The translations under genes and the position numbers were made by a program. A stretch of 36,884 nucleotides of DNA from an uncultured Eubacteriales bacterium (GTDB lineage Bacteria; Bacillota; Clostridia; Oscillospirales; Ruminococcaceae). The stretch lies in assembly GCA_900314975.1 (NCBI GenBank), contig OMXI01000030.1, positions 1 to 36,884 on the forward strand, in the 5' to 3' direction. A model generated the notes under the pieces. The model searched no databases and was not told where the DNA came from. It was given only the letters and a program-made list of their open reading frames with translations. Position 1 is the stretch's first letter; each line of letters opens with the position of its first letter. Shown in pieces: positions 16,077 through 22,956 of this stretch.

Positions 16077-17587
16077 TACTCTGTGTCACCTCCTGCGATA
16101 GTGTTCATTATCATATTCTGTGTAAGCTCGTCGCCCGAAAGCTCGCCGACGACCTTACGGTCACGCATTACGATAAGTCTTGAGCAGGTACGCAGCATTT
16201 CGTCTGTCTCGGAGGAGATGAAGGTCACGCTCATGCCCTCTGATGCGAGCTTGAGAACGAGCTTTTGGATATCTATCTTTGTACCTACGTCGATACCACG
16301 GGTTGGCTCGTCAAGGATAAGATATTCGGGGTTGGTCAGCAGCCACCTTGCAAGGATACATTTCTGCTGGTTGCCGCCCGAGAGCGACTTGATAGGCGTA
16401 TCAGCCGATGCGGTCTTGATGCCAAGCAGCTTTATGTATTCGTCTGCAAATTTGTTAGCCTGTGCTTTGGTGAACGGCTTGAAAAAGCCTTTCATTACCT
16501 GCAGTGCAAGGATTATGTTCTCGCGCACCGACAGGTCTGCGACGATACCGTCGATCTTTCTGTCCTCGGGGAGATATGCGATGCCGTTTTTCATAGCGTC
16601 GATAGGCTTTGATATCTTGACGGTCTTGCCGTTCTTTTTGACGGTGCCGCCTGTAACGTGGTCTGCGCCGAAGATAGCGCGGACACATTCGCTTCTGCCC
16701 GAACCGAGAAGTCCCGTAAAGCCGTTGACCTCGCCCTTTTGGATATGGAAATCAAACGGTTTGATGCCTGCATTTGAGCAAAGCCGGGTACACTCGAAAA
16801 CGTCCTGTCCTGCGCCCTCGCCCTCGTAGACGGAAGCCTCGGACTTGATGTCGCTCATATCGTCAAGGTCCTTGCCGAGCATTTTGGAAACGAGCTGTAC
16901 TCTTGGGAGGTCCTCGATAACGTACTCGCCTACGAGCTTGCCGTCACGAAGGACGGTTATCTTATCGCACACCTCGTAGACCTGGTCAAGAAAGTGGGTA
17001 ACGAAGATTATGCCTACGCCCTTTGCTTTGAGGTCGCGCATAAGCCTGAAAAGCTTTTCAACCTCGCTTTCGTCCAGCGACGATGTAGGCTCGTCGAGGA
17101 TAAGGACTTTACAATCCATATCTACCGCTCGGGCGATAGCTACCATCTGCTGTACGGCGATGGAGCAGCTTGAAAGCTGCTGGTTTGCCTTTGCGGGAAT
17201 ATCAAGACTCTGAAGCAGCTTGTCGGCTTCGGAGTTCCTTTTTTTCCAATTTACAAGTTTGTTCTTTTCTCTGCCGATGTACATATTCTCTGCAACGGAG
17301 AGGTTGGGACAAAGAGTTATCTCCTGATAAACGGTGCTTATACCTGCGTTCTGTGCGTCCTGCGGCGAGCGTATCGAAACGACATTGCCCTCAAGGGTTA
17401 TCTCGCCCGCGTCTTTTGGGTATACACCTGTAAGTACCTTTATAAGAGTAGATTTTCCTGCGCCGTTCTCGCCCATAAGCGCGTGTATCTCGCCTGCACA
17501 AAGTGAGAAGTCTACGCCGTCAAGGGCACGGACGCCAGGGAAAAACTTGCAAATGCCACGCATTTTAAGTATAGCTTCATCCTGCAT
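16076..17587 (-). CDS. Sugar ABC transporter ATP-binding protein, YtfR/AraG-like
   Basis: Tandem-domain ABC ATPase of 503 residues. NBD1 has Walker A GENGAGKST (39-47), a variant signature region (SSCSIAVQQMVAIARA) and Walker B VLILDEPTSSLD. NBD2 has a degenerate Walker A (GLLGSGRSE) but an intact LSGGNQQK and LILDEPTRGID. This asymmetric pattern is normal for ribose/arabinose-type ATPases. It energises import through the two permeases encoded next. GGAGGTG lies 10 bases before the ATG. A long hairpin separates it from the binding-protein gene. Confidence 0.95.
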   Translation of the reverse strand: MQDEAILKMRGICKFFPGVRALDGVDFSLCAGEIHALMGENGAGKSTLIKVLTGVYPKDAGEITLEGNVVSIRSPQDAQNAGISTVYQEITLCPNLSVAENMYIGREKNKLVNWKKRNSEADKLLQSLDIPAKANQQLSSCSIAVQQMVAIARAVDMDCKVLILDEPTSSLDESEVEKLFRLMRDLKAKGVGIIFVTHFLDQVYEVCDKITVLRDGKLVGEYVIEDLPRVQLVSKMLGKDLDDMSDIKSEASVYEGEGAGQDVFECTRLCSNAGIKPFDFHIQKGEVNGFTGLLGSGRSECVRAIFGADHVTGGTVKKNGKTVKISKPIDAMKNGIAYLPEDRKIDGIVADLSVRENIILALQVMKGFFKPFTKAQANKFADEYIKLLGIKTASADTPIKSLSGGNQQKCILARWLLTNPEYLILDEPTRGIDVGTKIDIQKLVLKLASEGMSVTFISSETDEMLRTCSRLIVMRDRKVVGELSGDELTQNMIMNTIAGGDTE

Positions 17588-17654
17588 TTGCTTGATTCAC
17601 CTCCAAAAAATTACAAAAAACACCCTGAAAATTACGTTTTTTTCTTAAAAAAGG

Positions 17655-17710
17655 TCAAAAAGAGACACGGTGCACGCATACGGACATTATCCATATACGC
17701 CGCACCGTGT
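17655..17710 (-). terminator. Long stem-loop between binding-protein and ATPase genes
   Basis: On the minus strand ACACGGTGC pairs with GCACCGTGT (9 bp). The stem continues inward as GCGTATATGGA with TCCGTATGCGT through G-U pairs, giving about 20 bp with one bulge and a 5-base loop. CTCTTTTTGACC follows. It can act as a partial terminator and a 3' mRNA protector, allowing more binding protein than membrane subunits. Confidence 0.75.
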
Positions 17711-17745
17711 AGGTTTGCTATAGTTTAGCTTCCGTTACGGAAATA

Positions 17746-18744
17746 TTAGATGCCGTACTTGTCAACATCTTCCTGTGTGATCTTATCAGCGTCGAAGCCC
17801 TTTTCTTCCATAACGATGGTCTTCTTTTCGATCTTTTCGCCCTTTTCGAGCTTCTTGATTACGTCATCGATGTAAGAGGACTGGAATGGGTTACACTGAC
17901 CGTCATAGTTCCAGTTCTTCTTGAGCAGCTCTTCGAGTGCCCACTTGTTGCAGTCAAATCCCATTACGATGCAGTCCTTGCCAACGCCGTGAGAGATGTT
18001 GTTCTTATCAAGTGCTGCAACTGCGCCCTTTGCCATATCGTCGTTCTCTGCATAGATAACGTTTGGCTTTTTGCCGGAAGAGATCTGCGACTCAACTATC
18101 TGCTGTGCCTTTTCTGCGTTCCACTCAGCTGTCTGGGATGTGATGATGTTCCAGCCTGATGCCTCTGCTTCTTTAAGCAGTGCGCCTGAACGTCCCTTCT
18201 GAGCTGCAGAACCCATAACGCCCTGGATGTGAATGATATTGTACTCCTTAAGGCCCTGATCCTTGAGCCACTTAACAGCTGTCTCGCCTTCCTTGTCCAT
18301 ATCGGAAACGATAGATGCTTCGTACAGATCCTCGCTTGCGTCGATAGTTCTATCGAACAGGATAACCTTTACGCCGGCTTTCTTTGCGTCCTCGAGAACG
18401 CCGTCCCAGCCTGATGTATCAGCTGCGGAAAGAAGCAGGTAGTCAACCTCGTCCTGAATGAACTTCTTAGCGTAGTCGATCTGCTCGTCGTTCTTCAAGC
18501 TGTACTTGAAGGATGCGTCGTAGCCGTTATCCTTGGTGAAGGTAGCCTTGAGGTCCTTGTCGTTAGCTGTACGGTAGCCCGACTCGTTAGGGTCGTTGTT
18601 GATGATGCCGACCTTAATGGTCTTGCCGCTTGATTTGCTGTCGCCGCTCTTGGACTCGTCACCGCTGGAGCTGTCGCCACAGCTTGCCATTGAAAGACAA
18701 AGTACGGATGCTGCCATCACTGCAAGAAATTTCTTAGTTTTCAT
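17746..18744 (-). CDS. Sugar-binding lipoprotein of ABC transporter, YtfQ-like
   Basis: Periplasmic-binding-protein type 1 fold lipoprotein of 332 residues. The signal peptide ends in MASC with the lipid Cys at 22, followed by a short Ser/Asp/Gly linker. The mature part shows DPNESGYRTANDKDL and VKVILFDRTIDASEDLYEASIVSDM, close to galactofuranose/arabinose-type binding proteins. It captures the sugar outside the cell for the ATPase and permeases downstream. The ATG at 18744 was chosen because GGAGG is 8 bases upstream; an upstream in-frame start overlaps that site. The ligand is inferred to be L-arabinose or an arabinosyl/xylosyl oligosaccharide from context only. Confidence 0.92.
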   Translation of the reverse strand: MKTKKFLAVMAASVLCLSMASCGDSSSGDESKSGDSKSSGKTIKVGIINNDPNESGYRTANDKDLKATFTKDNGYDASFKYSLKNDEQIDYAKKFIQDEVDYLLLSAADTSGWDGVLEDAKKAGVKVILFDRTIDASEDLYEASIVSDMDKEGETAVKWLKDQGLKEYNIIHIQGVMGSAAQKGRSGALLKEAEASGWNIITSQTAEWNAEKAQQIVESQISSGKKPNVIYAENDDMAKGAVAALDKNNISHGVGKDCIVMGFDCNKWALEELLKKNWNYDGQCNPFQSSYIDDVIKKLEKGEKIEKKTIVMEEKGFDADKITQEDVDKYGI

Positions 18745-18825
18745 TTTTGAATCCTCCATTCGATTTCAATAATTAAGTTCAAACTGATAGTACAAGCACT
18801 TTTAACGCACTGTGATTGTGCTATC

Positions 18826-18854
18826 ATTATATTACACTTGTCTGTACAAGTATA
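18826..18854 (-). promoter_or_regulatory. Promoter of the sugar transport and catabolic operon
   Basis: On the minus strand a perfect TATAAT (18826-18831), a 17-base spacer, and a poor -35 (TATACT). An AraR-type palindrome fills the spacer. The weak -35 and the occupied spacer fit a repressed, inducible promoter. Confidence 0.65.
18836..18851. promoter_or_regulatory. AraR-type operator at binding-protein promoter
   Basis: ACTTGT-CTGT-ACAAGT is a perfect 6-4-6 palindrome close to the Bacillus AraR box (ATTTGTACGTACAAAT). It lies between the -35 and -10 of the operon promoter. The same pattern recurs in front of araR. Confidence 0.75.
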
Positions 18855-18936
18855 CCCAATTTTTTTGTTATATTGTTTGATTTTTTATGTTGTTTGCAAG
18901 TTGTATTGTCGATTTGGTGTGAAGTTGTATTGTTTT

Positions 18937-19641
18937 TCACGAATTATGCGTCTGCTGGAACTCTCTTGGTGTCTTGCCTGTATGCTTTTTGAATATCTGT
19001 CCGAAGTATCTGTAGTCGCTGAATCCCACGCGGCAGGCTATCTGCGACACCTGCAGAGATGTACAGCACAAAAGCTCCTTGGCTTTGTCGATACGCACGT
19101 TTGTGAGGTAGTCGATAAAGTTGATGCCGACGTACTTTTTAAACAGCGCGCTGAAATAGGTCGGGCTGAGGTTGACCGCCGATGCTACGCTCTTTAAGCA
19201 GATATCTTCGAGGTGGTAATTGTCGTAGATATACTTTTTTGCCTTGCAGATTATCGCGCCGTTCTCGCCCTTGCAGGACTGCGTTCTCCAGCTGATGCAC
19301 TTGTCAAACATACGCGAAAAGTAGCCTTTTGCGGAGCTTACGGTGTCAAGGTTGCCGGGCATATCGTCTATCGTGCCGAACTGCTTGGTGAACTCCTCGC
19401 CGCTTATGCCAAAGCGCTTTGAGAAAGTCCTTGCGCAGACGTAGATGTCCATAGTGATGTAAAGGCGGAGCATAAACGATTCCAGCGCGTCGTAGCCTAT
19501 CTCGTCAAATATCGTATCTACGGCGTTTACGCACTGGTCACGCTGCCCGCTTTCGAGAAAATGCTCTACTTTGTCTATATCTATACGCCGCACGTCTGTG
19601 TCGTGGGCGCGGATGTCAAGTCTTGGTGAAGAAGCGTACAT
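18937..19641 (-). CDS. AraC-family transcriptional regulator
   Basis: Regulator of 234 residues. The C-terminal 100 residues are a typical AraC/XylS double helix-turn-helix (LKSVASAVNLSPTYFSALFKKYVG and VSQIACRVGFSDYRYFGQIFKKHTGKTPREF). The N-terminal half (about 1-130) is helical-looking, with no recognisable cupin or receiver domain. It resembles the linker part of YesN-type regulators without their receiver. It lies 35 bases after araR and likely shares its transcript. The target is inferred to be the adjacent sugar operon. AAAGGAG is 11 bases before the ATG. Confidence 0.88.
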   Translation of the reverse strand: MYASSPRLDIRAHDTDVRRIDIDKVEHFLESGQRDQCVNAVDTIFDEIGYDALESFMLRLYITMDIYVCARTFSKRFGISGEEFTKQFGTIDDMPGNLDTVSSAKGYFSRMFDKCISWRTQSCKGENGAIICKAKKYIYDNYHLEDICLKSVASAVNLSPTYFSALFKKYVGINFIDYLTNVRIDKAKELLCCTSLQVSQIACRVGFSDYRYFGQIFKKHTGKTPREFQQTHNS

Positions 19642-19676
19642 CTTGATAACAACTCCTTTCGTGCTGACGTGATTTA

Positions 19677-20759
19677 TCAGCGCTTATGCTGCTGTGTTGA
19701 TTTTCTTACGATAAGCTCGGGCGTGAAGATCTCGTCCTTCTGATATGCGCCCGGGTCGGCGATAGCCTCCATCAGCTTTTGCGCGGTTTTCTCGCCGAGG
19801 AGCTGGTGTGGGTGGGAAGCCGTTGTAAGCGGCACCTCACATATTTTTGCCAGCTTTGCGTTGTCTATACCTACTATCGAGATATCCTCGGGGACTTTGA
19901 TGCCGTGCTTTTTGCAGAACGAAAGCAGGCTGACCGCGATGTTGTCGTTATAGCAGACAACTGCGGTGGAGCTGTTCAGAAGCTGCAGGATACGCTCTTC
20001 GGAGAGGGTGAAGAACGATTTGCGCTCGGCTGTGGAGTACCACAGGACATTTTGCTCGGCAGAGGCGGAATTGTGCTTCAAAAGTGCCTCCATATAGCCG
20101 CTGTAGCGCTTATGCCCCTGTATGTCGTCAAGGGCGAAGATGCCCGAAATGCGCCTGTGACCGATGCTCCACAGGTGCTCGGTGACTATTCTGCCTGCGG
20201 CTACGTCGTCCATAGCGACGCAGGGGAAATCAGACCACGGGTACTTGGCGTTGAAGAACACCACGGGGATATTCATCTGCTTTATCTTCTCGTACAGCGC
20301 CATATTCGGATTGGGCAGGGCGCTTTTGGACGGCTCGATGATAAGACCGCTGACGTCCTGGGAAAGCATTGTTTTGAGCGCTCTTGTCTCGTCTGCGACC
20401 TGGTTGTGCGTGATGGAAAGCTGCATAACAACGTCGTTTTCCTTCAGCACCTTTTCTATGCCCGTGACGATACTGGGGAAGATGTAGTCGCTGAAATATG
20501 TACTTATCACGCCGACGGTGATATTCGACGAAGCTGCGGGCTTTACGGAGCTTTTGATGAACGTGCCGCTGCCGCGTCTGCGCACGATGATGTTGTCGTT
20601 TTCAAGAGTCATCAGCGCCTGGCGCACCGTTTGTCTGCTGACGTTGTGGATATCGCACAGCTCCTTTTCGGAATAGAACTTTGCGCCCTCGTGCAGATGG
20701 TTGGTTTTGATGTACTCTTTTGCCCATTCTACGATGTTCAGGTACTTAAAATCGTCCAT
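19677..20759 (-). CDS. araR: AraR-like repressor (GntR HTH plus LacI-type sugar-binding domain)
   Basis: Repressor of 360 residues. The N-terminal winged helix of GntR type covers about 10-72 (YSEKELCDIHNVSRQTVRQAL, ending RRRGSGTFI), joined to a LacI/GalR-type periplasmic-binding-like domain (from about 80: ITVGVISTYFSDYIFPSIVTG). This fusion is the hallmark of AraR, which releases DNA on binding L-arabinose. The start at 20759 was preferred because GAGGTG is 5 bases upstream and an operator covers the region before it. Three palindromes in its own promoter indicate autorepression. Confidence 0.9.
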   Translation of the reverse strand: MDDFKYLNIVEWAKEYIKTNHLHEGAKFYSEKELCDIHNVSRQTVRQALMTLENDNIIVRRRGSGTFIKSSVKPAASSNITVGVISTYFSDYIFPSIVTGIEKVLKENDVVMQLSITHNQVADETRALKTMLSQDVSGLIIEPSKSALPNPNMALYEKIKQMNIPVVFFNAKYPWSDFPCVAMDDVAAGRIVTEHLWSIGHRRISGIFALDDIQGHKRYSGYMEALLKHNSASAEQNVLWYSTAERKSFFTLSEERILQLLNSSTAVVCYNDNIAVSLLSFCKKHGIKVPEDISIVGIDNAKLAKICEVPLTTASHPHQLLGEKTAQKLMEAIADPGAYQKDEIFTPELIVRKSTQQHKR

Positions 20760-20768
20760 AGTGTCACC

Positions 20769-20784
20769 TCTTGTACATACAAGT
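20769..20784. promoter_or_regulatory. AraR-type operator overlapping araR leader
   Basis: TCTTGT-ACAT-ACAAGT, palindromic over 14 bases, lies immediately before and partly across the araR ribosome-binding site. It would block elongation or a start complex. Confidence 0.7.
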
Positions 20785-20790
20785 AGTCTT

Positions 20791-20802
20791 TGTATGCATA
20801 CA
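20791..20802. promoter_or_regulatory. Palindrome at araR transcription start
   Basis: TGTATGCATACA is a perfect 12-base palindrome touching the -10 box of the araR promoter, at the predicted start of transcription. It is related to, but shorter than, the 6-4-6 operators. Confidence 0.5.
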
Positions 20803-20830
20803 TTGTACAACATTTATTCTTATTTGTCAA
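20802..20830 (-). promoter_or_regulatory. araR: araR promoter
   Basis: On the minus strand TTGACA (20825-20830), 17-base spacer, TACAAT (20802-20807). The -35 box lies inside an AraR-type operator. Confidence 0.85.
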
Positions 20831-20837
20831 TACAAAT
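20822..20837. promoter_or_regulatory. AraR-type operator at araR -35
   Basis: ATTTGT-CAAT-ACAAAT, a perfect 6-4-6 palindrome that includes the -35 hexamer of the araR promoter. It is the closest match in the window to the Bacillus AraR box. Confidence 0.78.
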
Positions 20838-21004
20838 CATAAAATTTTGTACAAGTTGTAATGTCAAGTTGTGCTATACGCACAAAAGAGGTACTGCTGT
20901 TTTGTCTGCGGGGACATTTTTGAGCATACTTACGATAAAATACCTTTGTTAAAGAAAAGTTTTGTCGAAAATGAAAGATTGTGCGCGGCAAACTGCAAAA
21001 ATCA

Positions 21005-21033
21005 TTGACATTTACAGCTTATTGAATTATAAT
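21005..21033 (+). promoter_or_regulatory. purF: purF promoter
   Basis: TTGACA, a 17-base spacer and TATAAT, a full consensus promoter. The predicted start is near 21040, leaving a structured leader of about 138 bases. Bases 20840-21004 upstream show nothing beyond AT-rich sequence and a possible AraR half-site. Confidence 0.9.
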
Positions 21034-21049
21034 CATAAAGGTGGATTAA

Positions 21050-21118
21050 CAGGTCTTTGCGCTTGCGCGCGGGGCAAAACCTGCAGCGCCGATTTGTAAA
21101 CAAATTGGCGGATTGCAG
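21050..21118 (+). ncRNA. Structured purF leader with two hairpins
   Basis: Hairpin 1 pairs CAGGT-c-TTTGC (21050-21060) with GCAAAACCTG (21074-21083). Hairpin 2 pairs CTGCA with TGCAG (21081-21085/21114-21118), enclosing CGCC/GGCG and ATTTGT-AA-ACAAAT. The two share the bases CTG at 21081-21083, so they compete at their edge. I see no guanine-riboswitch or PRPP-riboswitch (ykkC-type) core and no U-run. Confidence 0.5.
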
Positions 21119-21177
21119 CGCTCGACTTTCATTTTAACGATTTATACATTTGTGGTTTGTTGGGGCGGTGTTAGCTG

Positions 21178-22602
21178 ATGTTTGGGACTATTCACGAGGA
21201 ATGCGGCGTATTCGGCATATTCGAGCCAAGGCGGACGAATGCGGCGGACAGCGTTTACCTGGGCTTGCTTGCTTTGCAGCATCGCGGACAGGAAAGCTGC
21301 GGCATAACGGTATGCGATGACGGTGTTTTCCGTCACAAGAGATCTGACGGGCTTGTTTCGGAGGTCTTCACCAGAGATGTACTGGATAAGCTCGGACAGG
21401 GAAACATGGCTGTGGGTCACGTCAGATATTCCACGACGGGCGGCAATGAACACAACAACATACAGCCGCTGGTAATACGGCACATGAAGGGAAATATGGC
21501 GCTTGTCCACAACGGCAACCTTGTAAATGCGGCTGAACTGAGAGGTTCGTTCGAGAGGACGGGAGCGATATTCCACGGGACATCGGATACTGAGGCGATA
21601 GCATATTCGATAGTTAAGAAGCGTCTGAGGTGCAGCTCCACCGAGCAAGCCGTGGAAAAGGCGATACCGTTAATAAAGGGTGCATACTCGTGCATTCTTA
21701 TGACTGCGACAAAGCTGATAGCTTTCCGTGACAAAAAAGGCTTCAGACCGCTTTGCATGGGAAAGACCGATGACGGCGCGGTGGTGGTGGCTTCCGAAAG
21801 CTGCGCGCTTGACGCGGTGGGTGCGCACTTTGAGCGCGACATCAAGCCCGGCGAGATAGTTGTGATAAGTGACGAGGGGATAAGCTCGATAACCACGCAT
21901 TGCCGCGAAAAAAAGCATATCTGCATTTTTGAGTACATATATTTTGCACGGCAGGACTCGTTCATTGAGGGGACGAGCGTGGAGCAGGCGCGGCTCAACG
22001 CGGGGCGCATACTTGCGCAGACCTCGCCCGTTGACGCTGATGTGGTTATAGGTGTACCCGACTCGGGACTTGACGCGGCGCTTGGGTACTCGCTTGAAAG
22101 CGGCATACCCTACGCGATGGGCTTTGTCAAGAACCGCTATGTCGGCAGGAGCTTTATTCAGCCGACGCAGACAATGCGCGAAAACGCTGTGCGAATCAAG
22201 CTCAACGCGATGCGCCAGGTAGTAGCGGGCAAGCGCGTGGTGATGATAGACGACTCTATCGTGCGCGGCACGACGAGCGCGCGGATAATCAAGCTGATAC
22301 GCGACGCGGGCGCGACGCAGGTGCATATGCGCATTTCCTCGCCGCCGTTTACCCACAACTGCTACTTCGGCACTGACATTGACGACGAGGAAAAGCTGAT
22401 CGCAAACAAGTTTTCAAGTGTTGAGGAGATATGTGAGGCTATCGGCGCGGACTCGCTGGATTACCTGCCTGTGCAGCGGCTCAAGGATCTGCTCGGCGAT
22501 ACGGCTGTGGGCTACTGCGAGGGCTGCTTTACAGGGCTGTACCCGCAGGACGTTTCGGGCGCAGGCACAAAGAATAAGTTTGACGAGAAAATACACAAGT
22601 GA
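21178..22602 (+). CDS. purF: Amidophosphoribosyltransferase
   Basis: First committed enzyme of purine synthesis, 474 residues: glutamine plus PRPP gives phosphoribosylamine. The N-terminal glutaminase nucleophile is Cys9 (EECGVFG), exposed after removal of an 8-residue propeptide. The PRPP-binding loop is VVMIDDSIVRGTTS (354-367). Four Cys (249, 395, 447, 450) match the 4Fe-4S ligands of the Bacillus-type enzyme, so it should be oxygen-sensitive. The start ATG follows GGGGCGGTG. It has its own consensus promoter and a structured leader. It is followed by an unusual 354-base gap before asnB. Confidence 0.97.
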   Translation: MFGTIHEECGVFGIFEPRRTNAADSVYLGLLALQHRGQESCGITVCDDGVFRHKRSDGLVSEVFTRDVLDKLGQGNMAVGHVRYSTTGGNEHNNIQPLVIRHMKGNMALVHNGNLVNAAELRGSFERTGAIFHGTSDTEAIAYSIVKKRLRCSSTEQAVEKAIPLIKGAYSCILMTATKLIAFRDKKGFRPLCMGKTDDGAVVVASESCALDAVGAHFERDIKPGEIVVISDEGISSITTHCREKKHICIFEYIYFARQDSFIEGTSVEQARLNAGRILAQTSPVDADVVIGVPDSGLDAALGYSLESGIPYAMGFVKNRYVGRSFIQPTQTMRENAVRIKLNAMRQVVAGKRVVMIDDSIVRGTTSARIIKLIRDAGATQVHMRISSPPFTHNCYFGTDIDDEEKLIANKFSSVEEICEAIGADSLDYLPVQRLKDLLGDTAVGYCEGCFTGLYPQDVSGAGTKNKFDEKIHK

Positions 22603-22956
22603 TTTACCTCGGAACAATTCGTTAGGTATCTGGGGGAAACCCTTTTGGATTGAAGCTAAAAACGGCTGCGCCGTTTTAGAGAGTAACCGTGGTAACGGTT
22701 ACTCTGTTGTCCCCCCGAGGATACCCTTCTCGCGACCGCCCGTAAGGGCGGTTTACCCCCATTCCTAAACCTTTTAATGCTTTTTCGGCACAAGGTGTCT
22801 GCGACACCTTATCCCGAAAAAGTAGTAGAGGGTTCAAAAAGAGAGTTTGAGAAAAAACACTCCCAAGAGAGTGCCCTCCGGTTACTTGACGAATAGCCCG
22901 GGATAAGTCATTATGGATTTCCGTCAAATTATCATTGAATCATTGAGGTGTTTTGT
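22603..22956 (+). ncRNA. Multi-hairpin intergenic region between purF and asnB
   Basis: No gene. Local stems are AAAACGGC-TGC-GCCGTTTT (22659-22677), an 11-bp stem 22680-22690/22695-22705, ACCGCCC-GTAA-GGGCGGT (22735-22752), and a cruciform with outer CTTTTTCGG/CCGAAAAAG and inner AAGGTGTC-TGC-GACACCTT (22780-22822). Long-range pairing is ambiguous: GGTATC-T-GGGGG (22625-22636) can pair with CCCCCC...GATACC (22711-22725), or TGGGGGAAAC (22631-22640) with GTTTACCCCCA (22751-22761). It could be an RNA switch, a small RNA or a structured repeat element. I do not recognise a known family. Confidence 0.55.
22886..22914 (+). promoter_or_regulatory. Possible asnB promoter
   Basis: TTGACG, 17-base spacer, CATTAT. 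Only the -35 is good and the -10 matches four of six. It would start transcription about 35 bases before the asnB ATG, downstream of the hairpin region. Confidence 0.4.

Noticed and set aside
19779-20786. 335-codon plus-strand frame opposite araR
   Set aside because: Mirrors the araR coding strand, no ribosome site and no protein-like motif.
21040-21177. Guanine or PRPP riboswitch upstream of purF
   Set aside because: The conserved core bases of those classes are not visible by eye in the leader; only simple hairpins are seen.
22603-22956. T-box or known riboswitch upstream of asnB
   Set aside because: No T-box core (AGGGTGGNACCGCG) and no terminator U-run; structure is real but the family is unknown.
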